A DNA stretch of 64,000 bases from Pyropia haitanensis (Eukaryota > Rhodophyta > Bangiophyceae > Bangiales > Bangiaceae), in the NCBI GenBank assembly GCA_008729055.1, contig SDUX01000004.1:3846172-3910171 (forward strand). Reading direction: 5' to 3'. The notes under the pieces were generated by a model. The model searched no databases. It was not told the origin of the DNA and worked only from the letters and a program-made list of their open reading frames with translations. A program made the position numbers and the translations under genes. Shown here piece after piece: positions 21,518-32,375 of this stretch. How positions within the stretch are numbered: the first letter of the stretch is position 1; each line of letters begins with the position of its first letter.

Positions 21518-23134
21518 GAAGAGGGTGGACCGGAGGACGGCACGGCCCACGGGAGACGGAGGTCAGGGGGAAGGAGGGAGACGCGGTGGCAAGGGGAGGG
21601 AGGTGCCGCGGCACCAATGACGGCACGGGTGGGCGGCACGACGCGGTGGTGGGGTGCGGTGGGGGGAACAGCGGCGGATCGGTCCACCGCGGGAAGCGTT
21701 GGATTCGTGGCCCGCGGCGGCGGCGTGCCTGCACCCGCCGCCCACAGAAAGGGAGCGAGGGGGGTCTGCCCCCGCTCCTGGCGACTAGGGTGGCGGTTGC
21801 GTCGACGGCGACCCTGCCGACCGGTCGCACACGCGTTGCCGGCCACAGAGGGAAAAGCCGGCACGGCCACGGCCGCGGCCGCGGCGTCGCCCACGACCGA
21901 CCAGCGGCGGTCCGCCGGTCGCGCGCACGCGTACCCTACGCGTCGCGCTCGCGCCGAGCTCGGCGAGGGGATCGATACGAAAAAGAGATGCAGGACACCG
22001 TACATACAAAAATTCGAGAATCAATGAAGTGGGCGGGGAGGGAAGGGGGGAGCACGAGGCCAGGACAGCGCGGCGAGGGGGGAAGGGACGAGGAAGGGGC
22101 GCCGTGGGTCCACCCACCACCCCGAGGGCGACAGGGATTTGGGCGAGGCCAGGCGGAGGGGGCAGGGCGGCGGGCGAACCCCTGCCCGACACTGACGCAC
22201 GAGGAACACTGCGAGGATCGCGACGGCCGGTGCCGCGACTGGGACGAACGACGCGTCCGCCCAGCGGGGACGGTAGACAGCCGTACGTACTGACGTCCCC
22301 GTGGCTGCGTCGGCGCTCGGGAGAGGGCTCACGCTCTCCGCGAGCCGGCCATCCAGAGCCAGATGGGGCCAGGCAGAGCACTGTGACTGCGTTCCAGAAC
22401 GGTGATCAGAAGAAAGGCGTCCACTGTACGTCAGAGAATGGGTCCTGCAGACGACGATGGATCCAGCAGAGCCGGAATGCGCGGCGCGGTCGTCGTTTTT
22501 CAAAAGCGCTCGGGCACACGGGCGCTTGGTAGTCAGACTTCCTCGCCAGTCATTGGTCCATCATGGACTCGAGCCGCCAACTCTTGTGGTGTGTCTCGAA
22601 AGACGCTCTCCTGCCACCCTTGCAAGAGAGCGTAATCGGGCAGCTATCGACGGAAAAGTCCAACCGTGGTGGAGTGACAGTCCACGGATCGCTAGCCAGG
22701 GCACGACCCGTGGGTCGTTGCACCGGATTGCGGAACGTATGCCCCGCCGTCGATCAGGGAGGACCCAGGTCGACTGGCAGCCTTGAAAATCCCGCCCACT
22801 TTGTGTGCGGCCCCAAGGGACCTCGCGCGAGGCTGACGGATGTACATTGACTCGCCATGATTGGCTGCATCGAAAGCCATCTCGGGTCAGCCTGATCTAC
22901 GAGGTTAATTTCCGTCGGCGAGCCTTGATACTTTGTAGTAGTTGATTGATTCGCAGCATTGTATGGAGATTGTGATGTACTTGTGAGCACGACGGGTCCG
23001 ATCCCGTCGTGGCGTGCAGGCTTCCAGCGCTGGCACTCGTCGAGCGTCTGTCCGGCCCGGCCTTGCTCGTTCCTCTTCGTCGCCGGTTGCTGTGTGGCTC
23101 GGACGTTTCTCTCTCCCTCCCCAACGCAGGAGCC
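21518..23134. other. Divergent intergenic region
   Basis: 1.6 kb between the coiled-coil gene and the SAM-domain gene. 21520-22300 is GC-rich. About 22300-23130 is of moderate GC with many short open frames on both strands, none resembling a known protein. It may include remnants of a mobile element, but no terminal repeats or coding domains are recognisable. Confidence 0.5.
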
Positions 23135-23234
23135 ATGGCTGCCGCCTTTGTGTCCTCCGCGGCCTTCCCGCTGCGGCCGCAGCTCTGTGCGTCACGGCTG
23201 CGTTCCCCCCCCCTGACGACCGCCGCCGCCCGTC

Positions 23235-23299
<65 letters not shown>

Positions 23300-24189
23300 T
23301 CCCCCCGGCGGGCGCGCCCCCCCCCGTCCGCGTCGTTTACCCCCCCCCCCGTGGACGTGGAGGAGATTCGCCGCCGTGCCGAGGCGGCCGGCGCCGCCGC
23401 CCGTGCCGACGGCGCGCGCGCCGCGGCGCGCGGCGCCGCCGCCGGCGCCGACGCGTCGCGGTCGGGGGAGCGCGCGCTGGGCGTGCTCGAGGCCGGCCTC
23501 CGCTCCCTCCTCCCCTCCTCGGCGGCGGCGCTGCCACCCGGCGCGCGCTCCCTCTTCTTCCTCGCCGCCGTCGTGGGCGGCGGCGCCGTCTTTGGCAGCG
23601 CCCTCCTCGCCGCGGTTGCCGCGCTCGCCGTCGCGGCGCTGACGGTCGTGTCAGTTGTGCTGCCGGTGGGCATCCTGCTGCTCCCGTTTTCCATGCTCGC
23701 CGGCGGGCTGCTCAGCCTCTTTGCGGGGGCGGCGCTCAAGCTGGCCGCCGTCGCGTTTGTGGCGCGCGTCGGCTGGACGGGGCTGGCCAAGGTGCTCGGC
23801 CTGTCGTCGGCCGCGCCCGCCGCGGGGGGGGGGGCGCCGCCGCCGCCGCCGCGGGCGCCGCGCCATCCGAGGCGGACGAGGACGACCGGATGCGGGGCGC
23901 GTGGGCGGCGGAGCTGAGCCAGTTTGACTCGAAGCTCCGCGGCGCCACGGGCCTTGGCCGTGGCGGCGGCGGACCCGCGGCGTCGAGCATCCGCGACTGG
24001 TCGGTGGTGCAGGTGGGGGAGGCGCTGCGGGCGGCGGGGCTCGGCCAGCACGTGGGCGCGTTTGCGGCGCAGCAGGTGGACGGCGCGACCGCCGCGGCGC
24101 TCACCGCCGCCGAGCTCCGCGCCGAGTTCCCGGGCATCCCCATGGGCGACCGCCGCCGCATCCTGGAGCTGTTTGAGCAGCTCGAGTGA
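23135..24189 (+). CDS. Plastid membrane protein with C-terminal SAM domain
   Basis: The ATG at 23135 opens a Ser/Ala/Arg transit-peptide-like presequence (MAAAFVSSAAFPLRPQL), followed by a (GCC)n run encoding about 22 alanines. Residues about 75-125 form an Arg/Ala helix. Two closely spaced hydrophobic segments (SLFFLAAVVGGGAVFGSALL and LTVVSVVLPVGILLLPFSML) suggest a membrane hairpin. After the G run 23824-23834 the frame changes, and the C-terminus is a sterile alpha motif: IRDWSVVQVGEALRAAGL, then VDGATAAALTAAEL, then GDRRRILELFEQLE. SAM domains mediate protein-protein contacts, so this looks like a membrane-anchored adaptor in the plastid envelope or thylakoid. About 351 aa. Convergent with V-ATPase F. 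The SAM call is strong; location is inferred from the presequence. Confidence 0.8.
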
Positions 24190-24591
24190 GGCCAGAGGGT
24201 CTCTGGGGTGGGTCCATGAGGTGTAAAAGCAGGGGTTTCCGCGCGTGCCGCTTCTTGCCAACAACTTTCACGCGAAATGTGCACGCAGGCCAGCAATCGT
24301 TGAATTATTCAAACCATAACCGTCGAAAATTCATTGGCATGGTGCACTCTTCGAGACAGAAGGCAGCAATGCGAGCAACAAACAAGCAAGAAGAACGCAC
24401 ACACAAAAAAAAAAACTGAGTTTGTGTCACTTTTGTGTGGAAGAGGTAGAGTTCAAAGAGGCGACTGGTGGCGTTCACGTGCCGTTTTCTCGACCGGCCC
24501 AGCATACGGGTGTGTACGGGTGAGGCGGCGTGCAAGCACGGGAGGGACGGATGACGTGGACGGGTGTACTACATACATATGGGAAAACACC
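24190..24591. other. Short convergent intergenic region
   Basis: 402 bp with noticeably lower GC than its surroundings, including AATTATTC and an A run near 24407-24416. It contains both 3' UTRs. No gene is seen. Confidence 0.6.
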
Positions 24592-25834
24592 TCACGAGGT
24601 GCCCAGCATATTGCGCACCCGCTGCAGGATCGAGTCCTTGGCCGCGTCGTACGGGTGCTCCTTGGAGGGGATTTCCAGCACTGCCGGGACGGGGGCGGAA
24701 AACTTGGCCAGCACCGGCCGGATCTCGTTGGCAATCTGTGGCGGCCACAGCCCGCGTCGCGGATGGAGCAGCACGCACGAGATGCGATGGAGACCAAGCC
24801 CAGACAGAGGAAGCCAACAAAGCAGACAGGCCAGGCAAGGCGGCAGGAAAACAAAACGGCGCGAGGACAGCAGCCAGAGCAAACGACCGCGTCCAAGACC
24901 AAAAAGAAAACACCCCACGACAGAGACGACGGCGTCGGTCCGTCAGCATGGACGCACGACGGGTGTCGATCGAGAAGACGGGCGGCGACCGCCCAGGCAC
25001 CAACGCCACCACGCCACAGGCAAAACGCACGGGCGGCGGCAGCCGGGTCGGGCGGCACCTCCCCCAGGGGATCACGTACGTATTGGTTGATGAGCACAAT
25101 GGCAATGTCCTCCCGCTCGGTGAAGCGCTTGAACGCATCCTCAATAGCGGGCACGGGGGTGTCCTCTGCAACGTGCCACCGGGGGTGCAAGCAAAAAAGC
25201 ACACGCCCACCAGCGGCCATCGCCGTGTCCGCGGGTCAGCATGACGCGCGTCGACCTCCCGCCGCCGGCGGGACAGGACAGCCGCCCGCCCGTGCGTCCA
25301 CCACGGACGGTCCCGCCGCCGGCACCGCGTCCATCAAGGCCAGTCCACAACCCGCCGGCGGCCCGGTGGGGGCGCCACACCCCCCCCCCCCCACCCGCAT
25401 CGCGTACGCGCGCGGCGGCAGGCACACGCACAACCCACCGACGCCACCCAACCGCGCAAGACCCCGTCGCCACGTGCTGGGGAAACACCACAGCCCTCTG
25501 CGTCGGCCATCATGCCCACAGGCGTATCCGCACGGCGTCCCCCCCCTCCCCCCCCCCCCCCCCCCCCCCCCACCGCGCGCACCCACCGAGGCGCGCGCCC
25601 CCCCCCCTCCCCCCCCCCCACCGCGCACGCGCAAGGCGCGGGCGCGCGTCGTCGATCCACCAACCCAGTCCACGTACTCAGGTCGACCTCAAAGTAGTTG
25701 ACGTCCTTCTTCCCGTCCCGCTCGCCGACGCCCGCCATGAGGAAGCCCGCGACGGTGTCGGCGTCGCCAATGACGGCGATGAGGTAGCCGCCGGGGCGGC
25801 TCTTGGCCAGGTTCTTCTTTCCTGTCGACGCCAT
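24592..25834 (-). CDS. VMA7: V-type H+-ATPase subunit F, three exons
   Basis: Exons are 25678-25834, 25080-25165 and 24592-24735 (minus strand), coding 128 aa. Splice sites are GTACGT (25677) with TTGCAG (ends 25166), and GTACGTG (25079) with CCACAG (ends 24736). The protein shows the subunit F fold signature: LIAVIGDADTVAGFLMAGVG, then EDAFKRFTEREDIAIVLINQY, then PAVLEIPSKEHPYDAAKDSI. The split codon at the first junction yields Lys, giving EVDLKDTPVPAIEDAF as expected. Subunit F sits in the central rotor stalk of V1 with subunit D and couples ATP hydrolysis to proton pumping into vacuoles and other endomembranes. Length (119-130 aa in other species) and ends agree, so the model is complete. 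Divergent from the glycerophosphodiesterase gene. Confidence 0.97.
24736..25079 (-). other. VMA7 intron 2
   Basis: 344 nt, GT-AG, phase 0. The donor follows LINQY and the acceptor precedes IANEI, the position where the conserved helix continues in other subunit F proteins. Confidence 0.92.
25166..25677 (-). other. VMA7 intron 1
   Basis: 512 nt, GT-AG, phase 1, with long C runs on the plus strand (about 25540-25620). It interrupts the codon for the Lys between EVDL and DTPV. Confidence 0.92.
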
Positions 25835-27244
25835 GGCGCGTCGATGGCTGGTCGTAGCGCGGCGGGCGTCGGCCAGAGGCGGAAAGGGCGGGGGGGGGGG
25901 GGAAGGTAGGTGTACACGGGCGGCGTCGGGCTGCCACGGCCGAGCCGGCGGCGCGGTGCGGCGAGCGGCGCGGGGCGAGCGAGATGGCGGCCCCGTCGAC
26001 CGCCGCTGCAACCGCCACCTCGTGTGACGGGTCGCGACAGCGCACGTGCCCCCCACAGCCGGCACAGCGGCGGTCATCCCCAATTGTTCCGCCTCAATTG
26101 ACATTTTTCGTAACTATCCACAAACAGGTTTCCATTGCACCAGCCGTCTCGCATGGCGCCATGACGTCATTCACACGTGGCACAGCACCGTCCCATCCCA
26201 ACACACCGCACCCGCCCGCCGCGCGCGCGCGCGCAAAGGGAGAGAGACCCGCTTTGGGTGGGTGCGTCCGTCGCGGCAGGCCCGACGCCCCCCCCCCCCC
26301 CCCCCCCCGCCACGCCGCTCCCGCCGCCAACCGCCACCCCTCCACCCGTGGAGGCGCCGCCGCCGCGCGTTGCCGCCGCCGCCGCCCCCCATCTCCGAGA
26401 TGCGCGCTTCCACCCCCGCCGCCGCCGCCGCCGCCACCGCCGCCGCCGCCCCGCCCGCCGCGCGGCGCGCGTCGGCGGCGCACCCACGACCGCCGCGGCG
26501 GCGGTTGGCGCGGCGGCGGTGCCTCGCTGCCGGGACGGGGTCGGGCGCGGCGCGTCCCCCCCCCCGCGCCCCCCCCCCCCTCCTCCATCCCACCCCTCTC
26601 CCCCCGCCCCTGCACGCGGCCGTGACGCGGCGGCCACCGCCTTGGCGCATGACACCCCCCCCTCCCCCCCCCCCCCCCCCCCCTCTCCCATTCCCGCCGT
26701 CGACCGTCAGTGGTTGCCCGCCCCGTTTCTCCACCACTCTCCACCCCTCTCCCCCCCCCCCCCCCTCCCACCGCCACTCTCGCCGCTGTTTGCCCGCTCA
26801 TGACGTGTCAGGGGCTCTCTCCCTTCCCCCCCCCCCCCCCCCGGCCGCCCTCCCCCGCCAGTGTCTGTGGCGCGGGGCAGGCCGCCCCGCCCCCCCCCGC
26901 CCCGCCCCGCCCCGCGCCGCCCGCTGCCGCGCCGGCGCGCCGCACGCGCGTATATCAGCGCCGCCGCCGCGGACACGGGCGGGGCGCGGCCGGCGCGCCC
27001 CCCCCGGCCATCACCGCCGCCCGCCGCCGCTGCCGCGCACCCCCCGGCGCGCGCGGCACCAGCGGCGGCGTCCCCCCCCCCCCCTCCCGCGGTGCGCGGC
27101 GCCCCCCCCCCCCCCCCCCTCCGCCGCCCCCATTCCCGTCGCGGCGCACGCCTCCACCGTCGGCGCTGCCGACGGCCGCCAGCGGCGCGCGCCCTCTACC
27201 CCCGCGTCCCCCCCCGCCTTGCCCCTCACCCCCCACACACGGCC
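25835..27244. other. Divergent intergenic region, C-rich
   Basis: 1.4 kb upstream of both VMA7 and the phosphodiesterase, with many C runs (26288-26310, 26653-26690, 26827-26843). The only TATA-like word is GTATATC near 26949, about 295 bp before the phosphodiesterase ATG; its role is unproven. A moderate-GC stretch lies at 26040-26200. No gene is seen. Confidence 0.45.
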
Positions 27245-27351
27245 ATGGCGGCGGCGGTGCGCTCCCCCCCCCCGGGGCGCCGACCGTCTCTGCTGGCACC
27301 CCCCCCCCCCCCCTCCCCCTCCCCCTCCCCCTCCCCCTCCCCCTCCCCAGC

Positions 27352-27382
<31 letters not shown>

Positions 27383-28005
27383 TCACCCCCACCCACCCCC
27401 GCGATGGCCGCCTCCGCCGCCAGCCGCCGGCGGCCGCCCCCACCACGGCGGCCACTGCCGCCGGGCACCACCCTCCTGCGCCTGACCTTTGCCGGCGGCG
27501 CCCGCGGCGCCGCCGCGGCGGTCACGCTCACCCCCCCCCCCCCCCCCCCCTCCGCCCCAGCGGCGGCGGCGGCGGCAGCAGCAGCGGCAGCAGCGGCGGC
27601 GGCGGCGGCGGCGGGGGCGGGCGGGGGCGGGCACCCCCCCCCCCCCCACCCCCCCCCCACCCCCCCCCCCCCCCCAGCCCCCCGCCGCACCCGCGTGGCG
27701 GTGCGGGTCGCGTCCCGCGTGGCGGGCTTTTCCGGCACGGTCACCACCACGCGGCGGGGCGTGACGACGGCGGTGGTGGAGCTGCCACCGGCGGGGACGC
27801 CCGCGGCGGGCGCCGCGGCGGCGCCGGCGGCGGCGGCCGCCACGGACGCCGCGACGGTCGCGGCGGTCGCGTCGCCCGTGGCGGTGGATATCGTGACGCT
27901 GCCGGGCGTGGACGTGCGGGAGGTGGACGTTGGCCTCGACGTCTACACCGCCGCCGCGGCGGCGTCTACCATGGTAGCGGCGGCCGCGGGCGCGGGTGTG
28001 GCCGA

Positions 28006-28057
<52 letters not shown>

Positions 28058-28370
28058 TGGGTGCACGTTGGCAGCGCCCGCATGGACGGCGGCGGCGGCG
28101 CGACCGTGGCGGCGTGGCGGGTGCTGGTGCTGCCGCTCCGCCCGGTGGGTGCCACGGCGGGCGCCGCGGGCGGCCTCGCCGCCGCCCGCGTCGGCACCCT
28201 CACCGTCGAGGTGCTGCCGTGTACGGCGGTGGCGGCGGCGGTGGCGGCGGCGCTCGCCGCGGCGCCCGCCCGCGGCGTCGCCGCCGCCACCCCCGCCGCC
28301 ATCCCAATGACGGTGGCGGCGGCGGCGGCCGACGCGGGCGTCCCGCCCGGCGTGTTTCCCCTCATTGGCC

Positions 28371-28401
<31 letters not shown>

Positions 28402-29629
28402 GGATGGTGGTGGTGGGGGTGGTGGGGGTGGCGGTGGCGGCGCGGGGGTGCCCATCCGGGAGAATACGGTGCTGTCCATGGCGGCGGCGGCGGCGGCGGG
28501 GAGTGGCGTGGCGGGCGTGGAGCTCGACGTGCAGCTGTCGGCGGATGGGGTGCCGGTCGTGTACCACGATTTTTGGGTGGCGGCCGGCCGGCCGGTGGCG
28601 GCCATCCCCGCCGCCGAGTGGGGGGAAGTCGTCCCGACGACCGCCGCGCCGTGGTGGGGGGGGGGTGGGGGGGTGCACACCCCCCGCCCGCTGCTGCGGC
28701 GGCGGTGGTGGCGGGTCGGTCCCCGCCGGTGGCGGTGCCCTTGCGGGTGGACGATGGCCGGTATGGAGGGGGCGGAGGTGGGGGGGACCCCGCCGCCGGT
28801 GCTGTGGCGGGCGGCCCGGCCCGTGGGGGGGTGCCCCGGTGTGGCCGCGTGGACGAGGAGGGCGTAACCGACGACGACGACGACGCCGGGGGTGGCCACC
28901 CGCCGTCACCGCGGACGCCGCCGCCGCCGCCGCCGCCACCACCCGCCACGGCGGGCGGTGGCGGCGGCGTGGCCGCGGCGGTGACCGCGGCGGCAGTCGG
29001 GGAGCTGCTCGCCGCGGCGGGCTGCTCGCCGCTCACCACCCCCGCCACGTCGGTCGTGTCCTCCACTCCCGCCGCGGCGGCGGCCGCCGCGGCGGGCGTG
29101 CCGCCCCCCGTGGTGGTGCCCCCACCCGCAGACGGCGGCACCCCCTGGGCGGCCACCACCACCACCGCGCCGGCGGCGGCGACGACGGCGGCGGCGCCGG
29201 CGGTGGCGGCGGTGCCGCACTCGGCGTCGGCGCCCGACCTGCTCGGCCGTGGCGGCGGGCGTGCCGCCCCGTCGGCGGCGCACCCCTACGCGGCCTACCC
29301 CGGGGGCGTTCGCCCCCCCCTGGCGACGCTCGCGGCGGTCACGCGGGGGGTCCCCCCCCCCGTCACGCTCTACGTGGAACTCAAGGTCCCCCCCCCCCCA
29401 CCGCCGCCCGCCTCCCCGCCGCCGCGTGTGACCGCGACGCCCTCCTCAACGCGGTCCTCGCGGTGCTCGCCGCCGCGCCGTCCGCCGCGACCCGCCGCGT
29501 CGTCCTCCTCACCTTTGACGCGCCAACGGCGGCGGCGGCGGCGGCCAAGCAGGCGGCCTACCCCGTCTACCTCCTCGTCGCCGAACGCCGCGAGCCGCTC
29601 GTCGACGCGGCCGACGCGCGCACGGCAAC

Positions 29630-29664
<35 letters not shown>

Positions 29665-30048
29665 GGTTGGACGGCCTCGTCCTCCGGGCGGACCTGGTGT
29701 TGGAGGAGGAGGAGGAGGAGGTGGGGGGGGGGTGGGGGGGGGGGGACGGCGCGCGTCGCGGCCGTCGCCGCGGCGGGGCTGGCGCTGCTGACGTACGGGC
29801 GGGAGAATGGGCGGGCGGGGGGGGTCCGCGCGCAGCGCGCGCGGGGGGTCGGCGGCTGCATTTGTGATGGCGCCGCGGCGGTCGCGCGGGCGGTGGCCGC
29901 CGCGGACGCCGCGGACGCCGCGGACGCGGCGGCGGCGGCGGCGGCGGCGGCGGGGACGGCGGCGGCGGCGGCGGTGGCGGCGGCAGGGGCGGCCACGGGG
30001 GGGGTCGCCCGCCTGCCTGGCGGGGGTGGTGTGGTGCCGCCGCTGTAG
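27245..30048 (+). CDS. GDE1/GPCPD1-type glycerophosphodiester phosphodiesterase (frame broken at homopolymers)
   Basis: The family hydrolyses glycerophosphocholine-type diesters to glycerol-3-phosphate and an alcohol. The catalytic core begins at 28367 with GHRG; ENTVLSM (about 28460), VELDVQLSADGVPVVYHDF (to about 28572), VTLYVELKVP (about 29370), then a C-terminal GLALLTYGREN and CICDGAAAV follow. The His, Glu and Asp residues of the GDPD active site are therefore present. The C-terminal blocks and an N-terminal beta-rich region (TLTVEVLPC) are closer to cytosolic GDE1/GPCPD1 than to short bacterial GlpQ. Large Gly, Pro and Ala insertions and a DDDDD tract (about 28870-28885) expand it to about 935 aa. 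Frame changes occur at G run 28656-28665, C run 29388-29399 and G runs 29719-29743. Start 27245 is the first good ATG; 27404 is possible. Convergent with Der. Confidence 0.85.
27301..27349 (+). repeat. (CCCCCT)n microsatellite within the phosphodiesterase N-terminus
   Basis: A C run followed by about six hexanucleotide units encodes alternating Pro-Ser. It lies inside the low-complexity N-terminal extension, outside the catalytic domain. Confidence 0.8.
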
Positions 30049-30674
30049 GGCGGGGGGTCGGTTTTTTTTTTGCTTTTTTTGGGGGAGGGGGGAGGGGGGG
30101 GGGGGGGGGTGGGCGTTTTTTTGTTTTTTTTGGGGGGGGGGGGGGAGGTGTAGTCGTGGTGGCGGGATGGGCCGGTGGGGGTCGGTGGCCGCCGACGGCG
30201 CCCGTTTTTGGTCGGTTTTGTTTTGTGTTTGGTGTGTCGCCCGCGCCGGTGGCGGCGGCGGCGGCGGCGGCAGCACGGGCGGGTCGGCGTGGGCAGCGGC
30301 GTGTGGGGGGGGGGGAGGGCCCCGGCACGCCGCGCCCCCCGCCCGCGCGCTGTGGTTGTTGTTTTTTGTTTTTTTCGGTTCCGTTGCGTTGCTCGTGCCC
30401 GTGGGACAAGCGGAGCGGCACGGCAGACGGCCGGTCGGTCGGCAAGCACCCGCGGCGGCCTGGCTGTCCCTTGGTGTCTGAGTGCCGGCGGCTCTCGCCG
30501 TCGGCCGTTGCCAATGGCCCCCGCCTGCACCCTACATACACACCGCAGCCCCCTCTGCCCCCCCCCGCCCCCCCGCCCCCTCCCCCCTCCCCCCCCCGCC
30601 GCGTCGGCTCCTTCTGACCCCCCCCCCCCCCCCCCCCCCTCGCCCCCCCCAGCCTTGCCCGCCCCAGCCTCACC
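30049..30674. other. Convergent intergenic region with T and G runs
   Basis: 626 bp between the phosphodiesterase and Der stops. Alternating T runs and G runs (30061-30145) directly follow the phosphodiesterase stop, and C runs (30555-30650) precede the Der stop. No gene is seen. Confidence 0.6.
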
Positions 30675-32375
30675 TCACTCGGCGGCGGCGGCCGCGCGCG
30701 CCTTGCCCCGCCACAGCAGCCGCAGCGGGGTGCCGTCAAAGCCGAGCGCCTTGCGGAAGGTGGACTCCATGTACCGCCGGTAATTGTCCGAGAAGAGCCG
30801 CGGGTCATTGACAAACACCGCCACCGTCGGCGGCTGCACGCTCACCTGCGTGCAGTAGTAGAGGCGGCCCTGGCGGGCCTGCTTGGTCGACGGCGGCCGG
30901 TGCCACTCGACGGCTTCGCGGAGGACCTCGTTGAGCGTCGCCGTGGACACCCGCCGCCGGTGCTGCGCGACGGCCGCGTCGACCAGGGACGTCACCAGCT
31001 TGGTCCGCTGCCGGCCGAGCGCCGACACGAGCTCCACCTGCGCCCACGGGATGACGGCGAGCTTCTCCCGCGTCTGCAGCACCGCCTCCTTGTAGCTGCG
31101 GTTGTCCTTGTTGCCGACCAGGTCCCACTTGTTGGCCAAGATGACGCACGCCTTGCCCTCGTCGAGCACCCGCTCCGCAATCTTGCGGTCCTGGTCCGTC
31201 GCGCCCTCCGCCACGTCCACCACCAGCAGCACGCAGTCGGCGCGGCGGATGGCGCGGAAGGCGCGGTTGATCATGAAAAACTCGGTGCCGTACGCGACGG
31301 CCGTCTTGCGCCGGATGCCCGCCGTGTCAATGAGCTTGTACGTCTGGTCGCCGACGGTGAGGGTCTCGTCAATCGCGTCGCGGGTGGTGCCCGGCACGTC
31401 GCTCACAATCGCGCGGTCGCTGTTGGTGAGGACGTTGAGGAGGGTGGACTTGCCCACGTTGGGCCGCCCCACAATCGCCACGTTGATGGTGCCGTCGTGG
31501 CCAACGTCGTCCGCCGGCACCCGCGGGAGGCCCTCGACGAGCGCGTCGAGCAGGTCCCCCGTCCCCGACCCGTGGATGCCCGACACGGGCCACGGCTCGC
31601 CGACGCCGAGCGACCAAAACTCCGCCGCCTGCGCCGCGCCCACCTTTTCGCTCTCGCACTTGTTCACCGCGAGCGTGACGGGGAGGTGCGGGAACTCGGC
31701 GCGGAGGAAGCGCACAATGTCCGCGTCGAGCGGGTTCCACCCCGCCATGCCGTCCACGACCACGACGACGGCGGCGGCCTCGGCGAGCGCCACCCGCGCC
31801 TGCGCGCGGATCTCGGGGAGGAAGACGAGGCCCTCGGCGTCGTCAAAAACGAGGCCCCCCGTGTCGACCAGCTGGTAGTGCACGCCCGACCACTCGGCCG
31901 ACCGGTACGTGCGGTCGCGGGTGATGCCGACCACGTCGTCGACGATCGCGCCGGCGCGGAAGGTGCCGGCCAGCCGGTTGACGAGGGTGGACTTGCCGAC
32001 GTTGGGGCGCCCGACGACCGCCACGACCGGCAGCGCCGCCTTGGCCGCCGCCTTCTTCCGCCGCCGCCGCGCGGCGGCGGCCGAGGGGGGGGGCGCGTCC
32101 GCCGCCGTGGGGGTGGTAGCGGCGGGGGGGGGCGCGCCCGCCGCGGCGGCGGCGGGGGTGCCCGCGGGGGGGGCCGCCGGCGGCTCGCCCGCGACGGTCA
32201 TGGCCGGCCGCGCCGCCGCGGCCACGCCGCGACACGCCACGCCGCGGCATGCCGGCACGGCGGGCTGCCGCGCCACGACGCGGCGGGGGCGGCCCAAAAA
32301 CGGGGACTGTGCTGCCGCCGCCGCCGCCGGCGATGACTGCAGCGGCAGGCCCGCACCAGCGACGACAAACGCCAT
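30675..32375 (-). CDS. der: Der (EngA) double-GTPase, plastid ribosome assembly
   Basis: A continuous 566-aa frame. The start at 32375 gives [15 protein letters not shown] and a transit peptide of about 60 residues, then a Pro/Ala linker and a basic [10 protein letters not shown] stretch. Two G domains in tandem are diagnostic of Der: GRPNVGKST at 122-130 with DTGG and NKCESEK (the usual NKxD is altered), and GRPNVGKST near 303 with DTAG and NKWD. A KH-like C-terminal domain follows ([22 protein letters not shown] ... [11 protein letters not shown]). In bacteria Der matures the 50S subunit; the plant homologue acts in plastid rRNA processing. All switch and Walker motifs other than the first NKxD look intact. 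Divergent from the cysteine-rich gene by 1.9 kb. Confidence 0.96.
   Translation of the reverse strand: MAFVVAGAGLPLQSSPAAAAAAQSPFLGRPRRVVARQPAVPACRGVACRGVAAAARPAMTVAGEPPAAPPAGTPAAAAAGAPPPAATTPTAADAPPPSAAAARRRRKKAAAKAALPVVAVVGRPNVGKSTLVNRLAGTFRAGAIVDDVVGITRDRTYRSAEWSGVHYQLVDTGGLVFDDAEGLVFLPEIRAQARVALAEAAAVVVVVDGMAGWNPLDADIVRFLRAEFPHLPVTLAVNKCESEKVGAAQAAEFWSLGVGEPWPVSGIHGSGTGDLLDALVEGLPRVPADDVGHDGTINVAIVGRPNVGKSTLLNVLTNSDRAIVSDVPGTTRDAIDETLTVGDQTYKLIDTAGIRRKTAVAYGTEFFMINRAFRAIRRADCVLLVVDVAEGATDQDRKIAERVLDEGKACVILANKWDLVGNKDNRSYKEAVLQTREKLAVIPWAQVELVSALGRQRTKLVTSLVDAAVAQHRRRVSTATLNEVLREAVEWHRPPSTKQARQGRLYYCTQVSVQPPTVAVFVNDPRLFSDNYRRYMESTFRKALGFDGTPLRLLWRGKARAAAAAE

Noticed and set aside
27301..27349. 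CCCCCT repeats and other short tandem arrays as a CRISPR-like array
   Set aside because: There are no unique spacers of constant length, the units are simple sequence, and the DNA is eukaryotic nuclear.
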